Notes under the pieces: model-generated
What the model was told of the DNA's origin: nothing
What the model saw: only the letters and a program-made list of their open reading frames with translations
Database searches by the model: none
Assembly: GCA_047967505.1 (NCBI GenBank)
Contig: CM106539.1
Reading direction: 5' to 3' (one strand)
DNA: 64,000 nt
Origin: Dipteris shenzhenensis
Lineage: Eukaryota > Polypodiophyta > Polypodiopsida > Gleicheniales
Shown: positions 22,600 through 34,859 of the stretch, one piece after another
How positions within the stretch are numbered: the stretch's first letter is position 1
Layout of the letters: every line of letters begins with the position of its first letter
Translations under genes and position numbers: made by a program

Positions 22600-25500
22600 G
22601 GCACCTCTACAAGTGCGGCTGTCTGTTTTTTCAAAAATTAGACATATAATTGTTAGATGCACTGTTTGACGCGTCTATAGATGCACTCCGACAAATGCCT
22701 TTTTAAAAGAAGCTGAAAAGGACATGTGCCTGATCATAAAAAGAATAACACTAGTACCAAAAACATCCCTTCCCTCCATACGACAAAGAACGAATCCAAA
22801 GAGAGCAACTTCCAAAGAAGTCTAACCGCCAAGAGAGTTACCTTGGATAGAGGTATGAAAGCTTCTTGTCCTTCTTCAAAGATACTTCTCTTTCTTCTCT
22901 TCCTTGTTCACCCTCTTCTCTTGTATGCTTGGGGATGACTATGTAAGCTTGGAGATGAGTGTGGGTGCTTGGAGATAAGTGTGGATGCCTAGAGCTATGT
23001 CTGTTATTAGGAAAGCAAGCCGCATGACGCTAAAAGTATGTGAAGGAAAGCAAGCACACTAAAAGTAGGTTAAAAAATCAGCTCACAGTTTGCGCATATA
23101 AAAGCATATCTAAACATGCATCTAGAAGCGCGTCGAAAAGTCTATCTAAATGTGCATCTATCAACATGGCTACACTATATTTTAGACGTGCCTATAGACG
23201 TGTTCCACAGTACAGACGCAGTGTACATGTTAGACACGCTTTTAGATGCTACACAGAGTTTTGACATTTACAACTCATGCAAGAATACATTTTTTAGGTT
23301 GTTTATTTGTAGTATGTCTTCATCTTCAACAAGTAGCTCTAGTGACGATGAATCCCTCCATATCCACCATCGTGAAATGTGGTTGGAGTAAAAAATCAAA
23401 TGTATGTATGATCGATGTCAAGGAAACATGTATGGTGCACGTAGAATTACACTCAATCACGTCTTAAAGTATGGAGAATGGGATGCGATTGTAAACATGG
23501 TAAGTGTTAAAGAGTTAAGGTTGATTGAGATACCTATGGGTGTTCATGTGTTGGATATATGATCCTTTTTTAATTTGATATAGGATGCAATGCCACACTC
23601 GCATATGTTGCCCTCTGCTCATCGTGAGGAGGCGAAGCGTCGGTGATATGAGGTGGGATCTTCAGGAGGGACCGTTACAGATGCATGGAGTGATGGTGAT
23701 AGTAGTCCTCCGCCATTACCTCATGAGGCTATGGAGGAGGAGGTGTTTGATGATATGGTATGGGATTTGTATATCCATAAGTCCTTAGGTAGGGATGATA
23801 GCATGAAGCAAGATAATCTTTTTACGCAGCATCAACTCCACTATTTGAGGGGTGCACATTCTCTATTCTACATGCCTCCCTTGAGTTACTAAACTTTGCA
23901 AACCACCATCTATGGATGGAGCAATGTAAGTTTGAATGCATTACTTTAAAGTCTATTTTGCAAACATGGTGAATTATGCTAGTGGGTCAATTACTCGAAT
24001 GCTTTTTCTCATTTATGGTCTTCATGTGCAGGCTATTGTGTAAAACGCTTCCAAAGGAGAATAAATTACCAACCTCAAGAGACATGGCAAGGCAACATGT
24101 GACCTCTCTTGGAGTATTAGATGACAAGCACATCCATGCATGCGTCAATGATTGCGTTCTGTGTCATGGACCACATAAGGATGCAAGAGAGTGTCCTACT
24201 TGTGGAGGGGCAAGATATAGAGTAGATCTCAAAACTTTGGATGTGCCTCATAAGGTTCTATGACATTTTCCCATAATCCCTCACATCCAACATATGTTCA
24301 AGTGCAAATCCATTGCAGAGCTCATGTCATGGCATTCCTCCCATTGATCAACCGATGGCAAGTGGAGAACTCCCGCAGACACTCCCACGTGGAAGCATAT
24401 TGAAGACACATGGCCAAGCTTGAAGGAAGAACCTAGGAACTTGAGACTTGATTGGATATGGATGGTGTGAACCATTTGGTCTCGAAAGAACCTGTTATAG
24501 TGATATTGGTGAATTATAATCTTTCACCCTCTATGGCAATTAAGAAAGGACATGTTATGTTATCCCTTCTAATTCTAGGGAAACATAAAGTAAAAAATCC
24601 TAATGTTTATTTGGAGCCTTTTATTGATGAGCTAGAGATATTTTGGAGAGATATCAAGGTGCATGAATGTGAGCAGGCCTCCCTTGTCTCACGAGACTTC
24701 AACTACAAAGCATTCTTGATGTGGATGATGCATGACATGGCAAGTGTTCAGGTAAGCATTGAACTTTTAATTATGAGTAGGCAATCGATGTGGCACCCTG
24801 AACCCACCTTGAATTGTTAATTGCATCTATTGTTCAAGTCTCACTACATCAGGTTACCATGCATGTCCTGTTTGTGCGCCTTCGCTAGTTGCCTCATGGG
24901 CAGACGCATTGAATAAGGTGATCTATGAGAATCACCATCGATTTCTTCCACTTGATCATCCTAGATATGTCGCTCCTTGGAATGAAGTCCCCCCATAGTC
25001 ACTCACTACAATAGATTGGATGAGAATTTGTGATAGTTCTATGACTCCTCCACCACTTGGCATGAGCCAGTAAGGGTTTGTAGCTATTATGTGCTATATT
25101 GAATGGAAATAAAGATTGCATGCTAACACTAGCTTTTGTTTAGATACTCCATCTTCTATCGACTACCATATTGGTCCCACCTCAAGATCAATCACCTGCT
25201 TGATCATGCATATCTTCAAGAATGTGGCATCTACCATTTGGAAACATTTGAATGGGACACGAGATTCTGTAGGCATAAGGGAATATCTACACACCACAAA
25301 GAGGATGCATGAAGCTTGGCCGCCATAAGAGAAGCCAAATGGACGTGTCCTGGAGGTTATCAAAGCTAGAGATGGTGGTAGTGAAACGAGTTATCACTAC
25401 AATTCGTACTCCCACTGGATGCATGAGGTGTTTGAAGGGGGCCTTCACAAAGAGTGAGAAAAGAGGTGTAGAGCAATTATATGGCTTGAAATCTCATGAT

Positions 25501-27680
25501 TGGCATAAGATGGTCCAAGTAACTATTTTATGTGCATAATATCTTTTTCCTTCCAAATTTGTGAGTGAATTAGAAGCAACTAATCAACCATTCCTCATGT
25601 GTTCAGTTCATACTACCTACTAGCATTTCTCGTAGTGCATCTAAGGATGTGAAGGATTGTATTCACAAGATGGTCGAGCTTGTGAGGTACTTTACAGGAT
25701 GCAAAATGTGAAGCGTATCAATGGTCCATGCAAGGTTTTCAAATTGCTAATATGGTGTACTTTTTCTTTGCTAGGTATGTGAGCTCAAAGGAAATAGATC
25801 CCACCATGCTTGAGAATGCTCGAATTATGTTAATGGAGGTGGTTTGTTTAGTGGAGGAGACATTTCCACATTCTGTTCTCACAAGCCAACTACATCTCAG
25901 AGTGCATTTGGCGGATGAGATTTTTATATGCGGTAATGTACATGCACGATGGTTGTTCTTCCTCGAGCGCTTCATGAAGACCTTGAAGGGATTTGTGAGA
26001 CAAAATGCAAGGCCCAAAGGTAGCATGGCTGAGGGTTGGTTGGTACAAGAGTCACTTGTATATATTTCTGAGTTTCTTGTTGATGTGGATAACCCTCTCC
26101 CATGACTATGGAGAGATGATGAGGAGCTAAGGAGGACCTCTATTGTGCCTCAAGGAAAAGGACGGAGCAAAGTAATAGACATGGAGTTGCTTAATAATAT
26201 CAACCTTGATTGCATGCTTAATAGTGATGTGATTAAAAGATGGGTGACAAGATACGAGGATGCAAAGGCAAGAAGACAAGGAGAAAGGGCCCTCTTTCGT
26301 ACACACCACAGATCTCGTGTGCCATACCCTCAGCATCTAAGAGCACTTCCAAAGGATATTCATGTGGATTGGCTACTTGACAAAAGGGAGAGGGCAGAGA
26401 GAGATGAGGAGATGCATATCACAATGGAAGAATGGGAGTATGCTAGGGGATGCATGAGCAAAGTTGGTATATAGAATGTTGTGCATAAGTTAGGAGCTTT
26501 CAACAATTTAGATTGCTTATTTAATTGATTTTGTCTTGGTGTAATATACTATGTTCAATGCTATATGGTGTGAGGGCAAGCATTTTCAGACACAACGGAT
26601 TGATGATAAGAGAAACACACAAGATTGCAGCGTCATTGCTAGCTTTGAGGGAGCCAATGGATCCATGGATGATTATTGTGGCATAATCCCATATATTATT
26701 AAGCTTGACTTTTGACGCTTCTTTTTGTATGTTCTGGATGCAAAGTGGTTTAAGGGCATGGTGGAAAGAGGCCCTAATGCAACAATCAAATGCCATGCAA
26801 GTGGCTTTGTAGCTATTGACTCCACAAAGTTTTGGAAAAGTAAGAAGGACACACTAGTACCACCACAACAATGTGAACATGTATTGTACACACATATAAA
26901 AATACTCACTTTGAAATATTTGATACCTTCAATGCAAGGAAAATAACATGATTGTATTTGTGTTTGAATTAGGTTGTCTATCAACAAATGGTGGATATTA
27001 ATAGGTGGTGGCATATCATACTTATTACATCACATTCCAAAGTGATGTATAGTACATTTACTAATATGGAGTGTATGGAGGATGATCATGGCCATGGAGG
27101 TGATGATGACGATGATACTAGAGAGGAGGATGATCATGAGATAGGAGATACAGATATTGAGGCCATTACCCATGAGCACGAGCCTACCATTGGTGATGCT
27201 AATTTCGATGAGCACATGAGTAGCACAAGTATTAGTGGGCTGAATGTATTTGTAGATCTCAACACTGGTTTTGATTTTGAAGTAGATAGTTTGGAAAGGG
27301 TTGATCTCATTGAGGATGAGATTGACCATCATTGATATTGGCAAAACTATTTTATATAGTGTCTCATTCTCCTCACCTCACTTAATTTTTGTATATGTGG
27401 ATTTGCCAAAAAGCGTTGATATTTTTATTAAAATCATGTGCTTTGGTAATCATGGGCAATGTTTGGAAAGCAGTGATGTACATTTATCAGCCTGCACCAA
27501 AACCTCACTTTTTGTATTCTTTGTTTTGCATTTATAAAGGCGTCTAAATCCACATCTAATTCACAGTGTAGACGCGCTATTAGACGCACCTATATTTTCA
27601 CTATTCTAGCAATGCCTATAGACGCACCTTCTATTTTGTGCATCTATCAAGTGTGTCTATAGTTGCTTTGTCTTGTTGTG
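22600..27680 (+). mobile_element. family-2 CACTA element B (tnp2 half only)
   Basis: The right terminus at 27,680 reads CTTTGTCTTGTTGTG, i.e. terminal repeat CACAACAAGACAAAG. Sub-terminal GTCTATA/TAGACGC motifs occupy 27,540-27,670. The left part starts in an internal array (about 22,600-22,720), then a leader (22,720-23,080), a second motif cluster (23,090-23,250), and the tnp2 gene. Neither the TnpA gene nor the left terminus is present. The right end abuts sequence of another tnp2 gene in reverse orientation (27,683 on). Confidence 0.8.
23314..27333 (+). pseudogene. family-2 CACTA transposase (tnp2 type), inactivated
   Basis: N-terminal exon from 23,314 (Ser-rich start, then a transposase-associated-type Cys motif); 23,585-23,890 acidic exon; 24,060-24,480 and 24,452-24,760 tnp2 core (IHACVNDCVLCHG, RYRVDLKTLDVPHKV, LDMDGVN); 24,850-25,080 (ACPVCAPSL); 25,116-25,530 (IFKNVASTIWKHL, TIRTPTGCMRCLKGAF); intron 25,687-25,774; DUF4218 25,728-26,105 (FFLERFMKTLKGFVRQNARP); 26,145-26,474; DUF4216 26,545-26,850; acidic tail 26,988-27,333. 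Stops near 23,390 and 24,260, a stop after PLP at ~26,104 and frameshifts in the core make it dead. It differs clearly from family 1 in sequence and terminal repeats. Confidence 0.85.
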
Positions 27681-27683
27681 ATC

Positions 27684-30600
27684 CTTTCCCTTGAGGCACA
27701 ATAGAGGTCATTTTTAGGTCTTCATCATCTCTCCATAGTCATGGGAGAGAGCTATCCACATCAACAAGAATCTCAAAAATATATATAAGTGACTCTTGTA
27801 CCAACCAACCCTCGGCCATACTACCTTCGAGCGTTGCATTTTGTCTCACAAAACCCTTCAAGATCTTCATGAAGCACTCGAGGAAGAACAACCATCGTGC
27901 ATGTACAGTGCCACGTATAGCAATCTCATCCACCAAATGCACTATGAGATGTAGTTGGCTTGTGAGAATAGAACGTGGAAAGGTCTCTTCCACTAAACAA
28001 ACCACCTTCATTGACATAACTTGAGCATTCTCAAGCGTGGTGGGATCTATTTCCTTTGAGCTCACATACCTAGAAAGAAAAAAGTACACCATATTAGCAA
28101 TATGAAAACCTTCCATGGAGCATTGATATGCTTCGCATTTTGTATCCTATAAAGTACCTCACAAGCTCATGCATCTTATAAATACAATCCTTGATGTCCT
28201 TCGATGCACTATGGAAAACACTAGTAGGTAGTATGAACTGAACACATGAGGAATGGTTGATTAGTTGCTTCTAATTCAGTCACACATTTGGAACGAAAAA
28301 TATATTGTGCACATAAAATATTTACTTGGAGCATCTTGTGCCAATCATGAGATTTCAAGCCATATAATTTCTCTACACCTCTTTTCTTACTCGTTGTGGA
28401 GGCCCCATTCAAACACCTCATGCATCCAGTGGGAGTACGAATTGTAGTGATAGCTTGCTTCACCGCCACCATCTCTAGCTTTGATAACCTCCATAGTGCA
28501 TGAGGTAAAAAGACATGCCCATTTGGCCTCTCTTGTGGCCAAGATTCATGCATCGTCCCTGTGGTGCATAGATCCTTCCTTATGCATGCGAAATCTTGTG
28601 TCCCATTCAAGTGTTCCCAAATGGTAGATGCCACATTCTTGAATATATGCATGGGATCAAACAGGTGATTGATTTTGAGGTGGGACCAATATGGTAGTCG
28701 GATAAAATATGGAGTATCTAAATAAAAGTTGGTGTTAGCGTGCAATCTTTATTTCCATTCAATATAGCACACAATAGTTACAAACCCTTATCAACTCATG
28801 CCAAGTGGTGGAGTCATCATGGAACCATCCCAAATTCTCATCAAATCTCCTGCAGTGAGTGACTATGGGGGGACTTCATTCCAAGGGGTGACATATCTAT
28901 GATGATCAGGTGGGAGAAATTGATGGTGATTCTCATAGATGACCTTATTCAATGCATCTACCCATGAGGCAACTAGTGAAGGACCACAAACAAGACATGC
29001 ATGGTAACCCAATGTAGTGAGACCTGAACAATAGATGCAATTAAAAGTTCAAGGTGGGTTCAGGGTGCTACATCGATTACCTAGTCATAATTAAAAGTTC
29101 AATGCTTACCTAAACACTCGCCATAGCCTGGGAAGTCATGTATCATCCACATCAAGACTGCTTTGTAGTTGAAGTCTCATGATGAGGGAGGCCCGGGGGA
29201 TTCACAAGAGGAAACTTATGATATCACGTGAGTGTACAATAGGGGGGTTTTTTTTAATGAGGCATAAGCTTATACATTAGGGGTGGGGGGCCTTTTATTT
29301 TTTCCCAATATTAAATTTAAGTTAGGGGGGCCATGCCATATTTAAGAGGGGGGACATAGTATAGGCTACCTTGGGTGACTAGTCCAAACAAGTTTGGTTT
29401 TGTGTATGGTTTTGAATTGTCATAGGGAAAGTAATCTGAATTTGCTTATTGTGTGATCTAAATGCTTGAGAAAGAACGTAGATTTAAGGAAAGGGGGGAC
29501 ATAATAGAATTTTGGTGGTATCTTATAAGCTTAAATAGGGGTGTTTTATCATCCTACATGGATCTTAAATAGGGGGTTTTCTTGAAGTTCATGCACGCAG
29601 GTGACGTCCCCCTTTCATGAAGAGTGAATCCCCCGGGGAGGGAGGCCTGCTCACATCATGCACCTCGATACCTCTCCAAAGTATCTCTAGCTCATCAATC
29701 AAAGTAGTCATCAGGATTTTTGACTTTATGTTTCCGTGGAACTATAAGGGATAACATAAAATGGCCTTTCTTAATCGCCATAGAAGGTGGAAGATTATAA
29801 TTCACCAATATCACTAGCCATACACTGTAAGATGTGCTTTTGAGACCAAATGGGTTCACACCGTCCATACCCAATCCAAGTCTCAAGTTCCTAGATTCTT
29901 CCTTGAAGCTTGGCCATGTGTCTTCAGTATGCTTCCACGTAGGAACATAGGACTGTCTGTGGGAGTTCTCCACTTACCATCAGTTGATCGATAGGAGGAA
30001 TGCCATGACATGAGCTCTGCAATGGATTTGCACTTGAACATATGTTGGATGCAAGGGATTATGGGAAAATATCGCATAACCTTATGAGGCACATCCAAAG
30101 TCTTGAGATTTGCTCTATATCATGCCTGTCCACAAGTAGGACACTCTCTTGCATCCTTATGTGGTCCACGAAACAAAATGCAATCATTGATGCATGCATG
30201 GATGTGCTTGTAATCTAATTCTCCAATTAAAGAGAGGTCACATGTTGCCTTGCCATATCTCTTGAGGTCGGTAATTTATTTTCCCTTGGAAGTATTTTAC
30301 ACAATAGCCTGCATGTGAAGACCATAAATGAGAAAAAGCATTCGAGTAATTGACTCACTTGCATAATTCACCATGTTTGCAAAATAGACTTTAAAGCTTA
30401 CTTGAGTAATGCATTCAAACTTGCATTGCTCCATCCATAGATGGTCTGCAAGTTTAGTAACTCAAGGGAGGCACGTAGAACAGAGAATGTGCACCCCTTA
30501 AACAGTGGAGACGATGCTGCAGTAAAAAGATCGTCCTGCTCCATGCTATCATCCCTACGTAAGGACTGATGGACATATAAATCCCACACCATATCATCAA

Positions 30601-31004
30601 ACACCTCCTCCTCCATGAGGGCTACTATCACCATCACTCCATGCATCCGTAATGGTCCCTTCTGAAAATCCCACTTCATATCGCCGATGCTTCACCTCCT
30701 CATGATGAGCATAGGGCAACATATGGGGGTGTGGCACTAGATCCTATATCAAATTAAAAAAGGATCATATATCAAACACATGTAGGTATCTCAATCAACC
30801 TTAACTCTTTAACACTTACCATGTTTATAGTTGCATCGCATTCTTTGTACTTTGAGACATGATTGAGTGTAATTTTGCATGCACGATTTATTTTTCCTCG
30901 ACATTGATCACACATACATTTGATTTTATGCTCCAACCACATTTGGTGATGGTGGATACGGAGGGATTCATCCCACTAGAGCTACTTGTTGAAGATGAAG
31001 ACAT
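27684..31004 (-). pseudogene. family-2 CACTA transposase (tnp2), 5' and central part, interrupted
   Basis: Read on the minus strand: start near 31,004 (Ser-rich, as in gene B); exon 30,679-30,398 with the intact motif LLNLQTIYGWSNASLNALL; core 30,300-29,700 (FPIIPCIQHMFKCKSIAELM, LGMDGVNPFG, NYNLPPSMAIKKG); a 446-bp hAT-like insertion at 29,637-29,192; ACLVCGPSL at ~29,000; 28,745-28,320 (FDPMHIFKNVASTIWEHL, LKSHDWHKMLQV); intron ~28,160-28,073; DUF4218 28,116-27,739. The remaining third is found at 35,115-36,290. Some frames are better kept than in gene B, but stops and insertions make it non-functional. Confidence 0.8.
29192..29637. mobile_element. 446-bp non-autonomous element, G-rich TIRs, 8-bp TSD
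   Basis: The ends form the perfect 15-base inverted repeat CCCGGGGGATTCACA-type (left CCCGGGGGATTCAC, right GTGAATCCCCCGGG). Exact 8-bp duplication GAGGGAGG at 29,184-29,191 and 29,638-29,645. Thirty-odd bases inside is ATCACGTGAGTGTACAAT, close to ATCACGTGAGTTCAACA of the 247-bp MITEs, so the two families are related. No coding capacity seen. It splits tnp2 gene C. Confidence 0.92.
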
Positions 31005-31664
31005 CCTACAAGTAAACAACCCAAAAAAATTTGTTCTTGCATGAGTTGTAAATGTCAAAACTCTGTGTAGCATCTAAAAGCATGTCTAACACCACGTCTG
31101 TATTGTGGAATGTACCTATAGGCGCATCTAAAACATAGTGTAGATGCACTTTTAGATGTGCATACTGCGAGCTGATTTTTGAACCTACTTTTAGTGCGTT
31201 TGCTTTCCTTCATATACTTTTAGCGTTGCGTGGCTTGCTTTCCTATTAACAGACATAGCTCTAGGCATCTACACTCATCTCCAAGCACCCACACTCATCT
31301 CCAAGCTTACACAGTCATGCCCAAGCATACAAGAGAGGAGGGTGAAAAAGGAAGAGAAGAAGGAGAAGCAGCTTTGAAGAATGACAAGAAGCTTCCATAC
31401 CTCTATCCAAGGTAAGTCTCTTGGAAATTGGTCTTCTTTGAAAGTTGCTCTCCTTGGATTCATCCTTTGTCGTACATAGGGAAGGGATGTTTTTGGTACT
31501 AGTGTTGTTCTTTTTGGGGTTGGGTGCATGTCCTTTTCAGCTTCTTTTAAAAAGGCGTCTGTTGGAGTGCGTCTATAGATGCATCTAACAGTGCATCTAA
31601 TTTTTGGAAAAATAGGTAGCCATGCCTAGTATAGACACGCTGTTAGACGCTAATGAGACCGGTA

Positions 31665-33045
31665 GACCTATACTTAAATGCCTTTATAGCTGGATGAACA
31701 GTCACATTTGCAAACACATCGAGAAGAAACACAATCCCAAGAGGAACTCAAAACACCATAAACTGGAAAAATACTGAGAAATACCATATACTAATAGCCA
31801 CCAATAACTATAGAAGACACAAGGATGAAATGTATAGAGATCACAACCTCCAAGCAACCATGAACTCATAGATAGAACGGCCCCCTTTAGGATCAGATAG
31901 ACTTTGCTTGCCGAAATGACCGACTGGATGCCAAAATCTTGGAATAGAACCTTGGATCTTTACACCAACTCTAGTACTTTCCTTTGTGACTATCTTCCAT
32001 GGATTTAGGACAAAGAATCTTCTCACTACTTCATGAGCCACTTTACACACATCAACCTATAGGCCCCTATCCTCGAGCGATCATATGCAACCTTCAAATA
32101 TAAGTTGTCGCAAGTCGCCTTGAAACACACATGAACTAGAATGATGCTCCCCTATAGCCTACGATAACCTTGGCCTTGTGTAACTAACCAAGGCATTCCT
32201 TCCAACCCAAAGCCTTGATGTGTATGACTCGAGCAGCTTCCCAAAGTGTTATCCACAAGTCGTATGTCATAAGAAAAGCTAGTGACCTTAGATCACTACC
32301 CTTAGTGATCACTAACGTAGCAAAGCCTTTGAAAATTATTGGAAGGATTCTTCTCCATGAACAATGTAGAACTGGTTGCAATTTGACCGTCTATTCGTAC
32401 TGTAGATTGTTGGTTCCTAGCATCTATAATGCCTCTATCGGTTCATAAAACACTTCATTCTCTCTTTTCTCTCCTCTCGTTATCCTCACTTTTTCTCTCT
32501 TTTTCCATCTCTCTTTTATCCTCTCTTTTTGTCTCTTTTCCTCTCTTTTCTCCTCTCTTTTTCTCTCTTTTTTATCCTCTATTTTCCTCTATTTTCCTCT
32601 CTTTTCTCCTCTCTTTCCTTCTCTCTTTTTCACTTTTATCCTCACTTTTTCTCTTTTCACTTTCTCTTTTTCTCTCTTTTTGTTTCTTTTCCTCTCTTTT
32701 CTCCACTCTTTTTCTCTCTTATCTCCTCTCTTTTTTTCTCTTTTTTCTCCTCTCTTTTTTTCTCTTTTCTCCTCTCTTTCCTTCTCTCTTTCTCTCTCTT
32801 TTATCTCCACTTTTTCTCCTTTTTTCCTTTTCTCTTTTATCCTCTCTTTCCTTCTCTCTTTTTGTCTCTTTTTGTCTCTTTTCTCCTCTCTTTCTCTCTC
32901 TTATCTCCTCTATTTTTCTCTCTTTCTCCTCTCTTTTTACCTCTCTTTTCCTATCTTTTTCTCTCTTTTCTCCTCTCTTTCCTTCTCTCTTCCCTTCTCT
33001 TTTCCTCTATTTTCTCCTCTCTTTCCTTGGCTCTTTTACCCCATG
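31665..33045 (-). mobile_element. solo LTR or LTR fragment (reverse) with expanded pyrimidine tract
   Basis: 31,675-32,455 is the reverse complement of about 17,655-16,865 (for example the complement of CAGTATTTTCCAGTTCATGG), without any gag downstream. From 32,455 it passes into a ~590-bp pyrimidine tract. In the copy at 16,860 only GGAAATCCGTGACG stands there, whereas the copy at 21,770 also expands into purines at this exact point. It separates tnp2 C from TnpA D. Confidence 0.7.
32455..33045. repeat. polypyrimidine tract
   Basis: CTCTCTTTTTCTCTC-type run with only occasional A/G. Mirror counterpart of the purine tract at 21,770-22,340. Open frames of 120-210 residues here (Ser/Phe/Leu) are artefacts. 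Confidence 0.95.
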
Positions 33046-33057
33046 TGAAGCTTCAAT

Positions 33058-33145
33058 AGCCTGACATTGAGCAAGCAGATACAGACTTCTATCACTCTAA
33101 TTCAAAGAATGCAGGAGTCTATAAATGCTTGCTCAATGTCAGGCT
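33058..33145. other. 88-nt hairpin with a perfect 20-bp stem
   Basis: AGCCTGACATTGAGCAAGCA at 33,058-33,077 is exactly complementary to TGCTTGCTCAATGTCAGGCT at 33,126-33,145. After a 5x5 internal loop, AGACTTCT (33,083-33,090) pairs with AGGAGTCT (33,113-33,120) with one G-T pair, leaving a 22-nt loop. The shape resembles a plant small-RNA precursor or the relic of a tiny inverted-repeat element. No known miRNA is recognised. It sits just upstream of the TnpA-like gene D. Confidence 0.6.
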
Positions 33146-33234
33146 GTCACTCTATTTTTTTCTTTGAATGATGGAAAGAGGGCATGTATGATAGCTCGAT
33201 GGTAATCTTCTTCTTTTCTTTTCTTTAGTTCATC

Positions 33235-34615
33235 ATGTGGACAGGAAGCTCTTTAGCCTCACTTGATCTTCGAGATGCCACCTTTCGGGAGTTATATAAC
33301 ATTTTGGAGCACCCTCCCACTCCTGGGGAGTTATACACATACATGGTGGGTACTCTAAGCACCCCCCAGGAGTCGGCAGTACAGACTCCTAACCACCCCA
33401 ATTCCACACTAGCTGAGATTACCCCAATGGAGTCGAGATACCCCAGCAAGCTATAGAGCCGAGCCCCTTCTCCCCCCTTATGGTCAGAAGGCCCTTCTAC
33501 CTCGCAGAGCCGTCGGCATACTCCTATGCAGTCAAGAGTCGCTTCTCCAACTATAAGTGGCCAGCATACTCCCGTGCAATCGAGAGTCGCTTCTCTAGCT
33601 ATAAGTGGTCAACATACTAGCTCGACACGATAGGGTAGCAAGCATAGTAGCAGAGAGAGTGGTGGGGGATGCATGGCACATTGCTTTGAGCAAATTCATG
33701 GTGGGGGCAGGGATGATTCAGATGATGCAGATGTGCCAGAGGGAGATGGTACGATCCTCTATGACATCACTCAGACAGGAGGCATCTTGATGGATGCATG
33801 GGGGAAGGGCATCATGGCCTTCATGCCCTCTATAATTGCTAACAACTATAGAGATTGCTTTATTCACTACAAAGACTAGCCAAAAAAGTTGGCTGATGAG
33901 ACCCTCGCATTGCTATTCGCTCTAGGTATCCCAATCCCCCCAATGTTTAGTTCACAGATAAATGGGCCATGTCAAAGATTGTTATGATACTTGCTAATAA
34001 AAGATCTTCGCTTAAGAGGCAGGCACTAGCCAAGATTGCCAGGAGAGAGGGAGGTCGACCACCAAGGGCCAGCCCCACACCGCTCATAAGCATGAGTACA
34101 AGAAAGCAATGAAGGTAGCAAAGGCGGACCCCAGTCTACAACACGTGGAGGCATGAAGGATGCAAATGGAGCAATATGAAAACGTGCATTTTGGAGAAGG
34201 GGGTGTTGAATCATGGGAGGCCCAATTTGTAAGTATTGATCTCAAATTATATTGTGTTTATGTGGTTTATTAGGAGGTTGTTTCTTTGTACTAACCCCTC
34301 TGCAAATTGTGCCATCTTACAGCTTGATATCATGGGCACGTACCCTACTCCTATTGAGATAGCCTACCACCGCCACCATCATAAAGGAGATACATGGAGG
34401 CACTTCTACGATGATAGGTTGATTACTGAGGAGTAAAATATCTGGGCTACTGGAGCGCCCCCCCAAGTATTTAAAAGTAATTAAGTAATGTCAATAAATA
34501 AATATTTCCTTTTTTATACATTGATACATGTTGTTCCTCACTAACAAGGCCCTAGCACTAATCAGGAGGAAGAAGATGAGGAAGAAGGGAGCGAGGATGC
34601 CAAGAACTTAGATTA
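33235..34615 (+). pseudogene. TnpA-like (Ptta/En/Spm 'Transposase_24'-type) gene of element C-D
   Basis: Starts MWTGSSLASLDLRDATF and runs as a Pro/Ser-rich N-terminus (TLSTPQESAVQTPNHP). The conserved block is at 33,790-34,215 (IMAFMPSIIANNYRDCFIHYKD, KRSSLKRQ region), exon 2 at about 34,322-34,465 (YPTPIEIAYHRHHHKGDTW), and an acidic last exon at 34,565-34,615. Compared with the copies at 41,176 and 43,516 it has extra stops (for example at 33,876 and 34,434) and frameshifts. In En/Spm, TnpA binds the sub-terminal motifs. Such a role is inferred here. Confidence 0.75.
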
Positions 34616-34859
34616 GTTGTAGAAGTAGTGCTAGCTACTCTTTTTTGTACTTGAAGCCATTGAATTAGATTTGTGTCTCTCTTGTATATACTCCTCTTAT
34701 TTTTTGTACTTGAAGCCACAAGACGTGGCTTGGCTTCATGCTATATGTACATACAAGCACTTTTTGGGCTATGAATTAAAAACATTTTGGAGTTGTAATG
34801 TTTTATTCAGAATTGTAATCATCCGCTATAGATGTGCTAAATAAAATGCGGTCGGCTAT

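Noticed and set aside
32429-33064. Open frame of 211 residues rich in Ser/Phe/Leu
   Set aside because: Same artefact from the polypyrimidine tract.
33058-33145. Naming the hairpin as a known microRNA
   Set aside because: Neither arm matches a miRNA I recognise, and expression cannot be seen from sequence.
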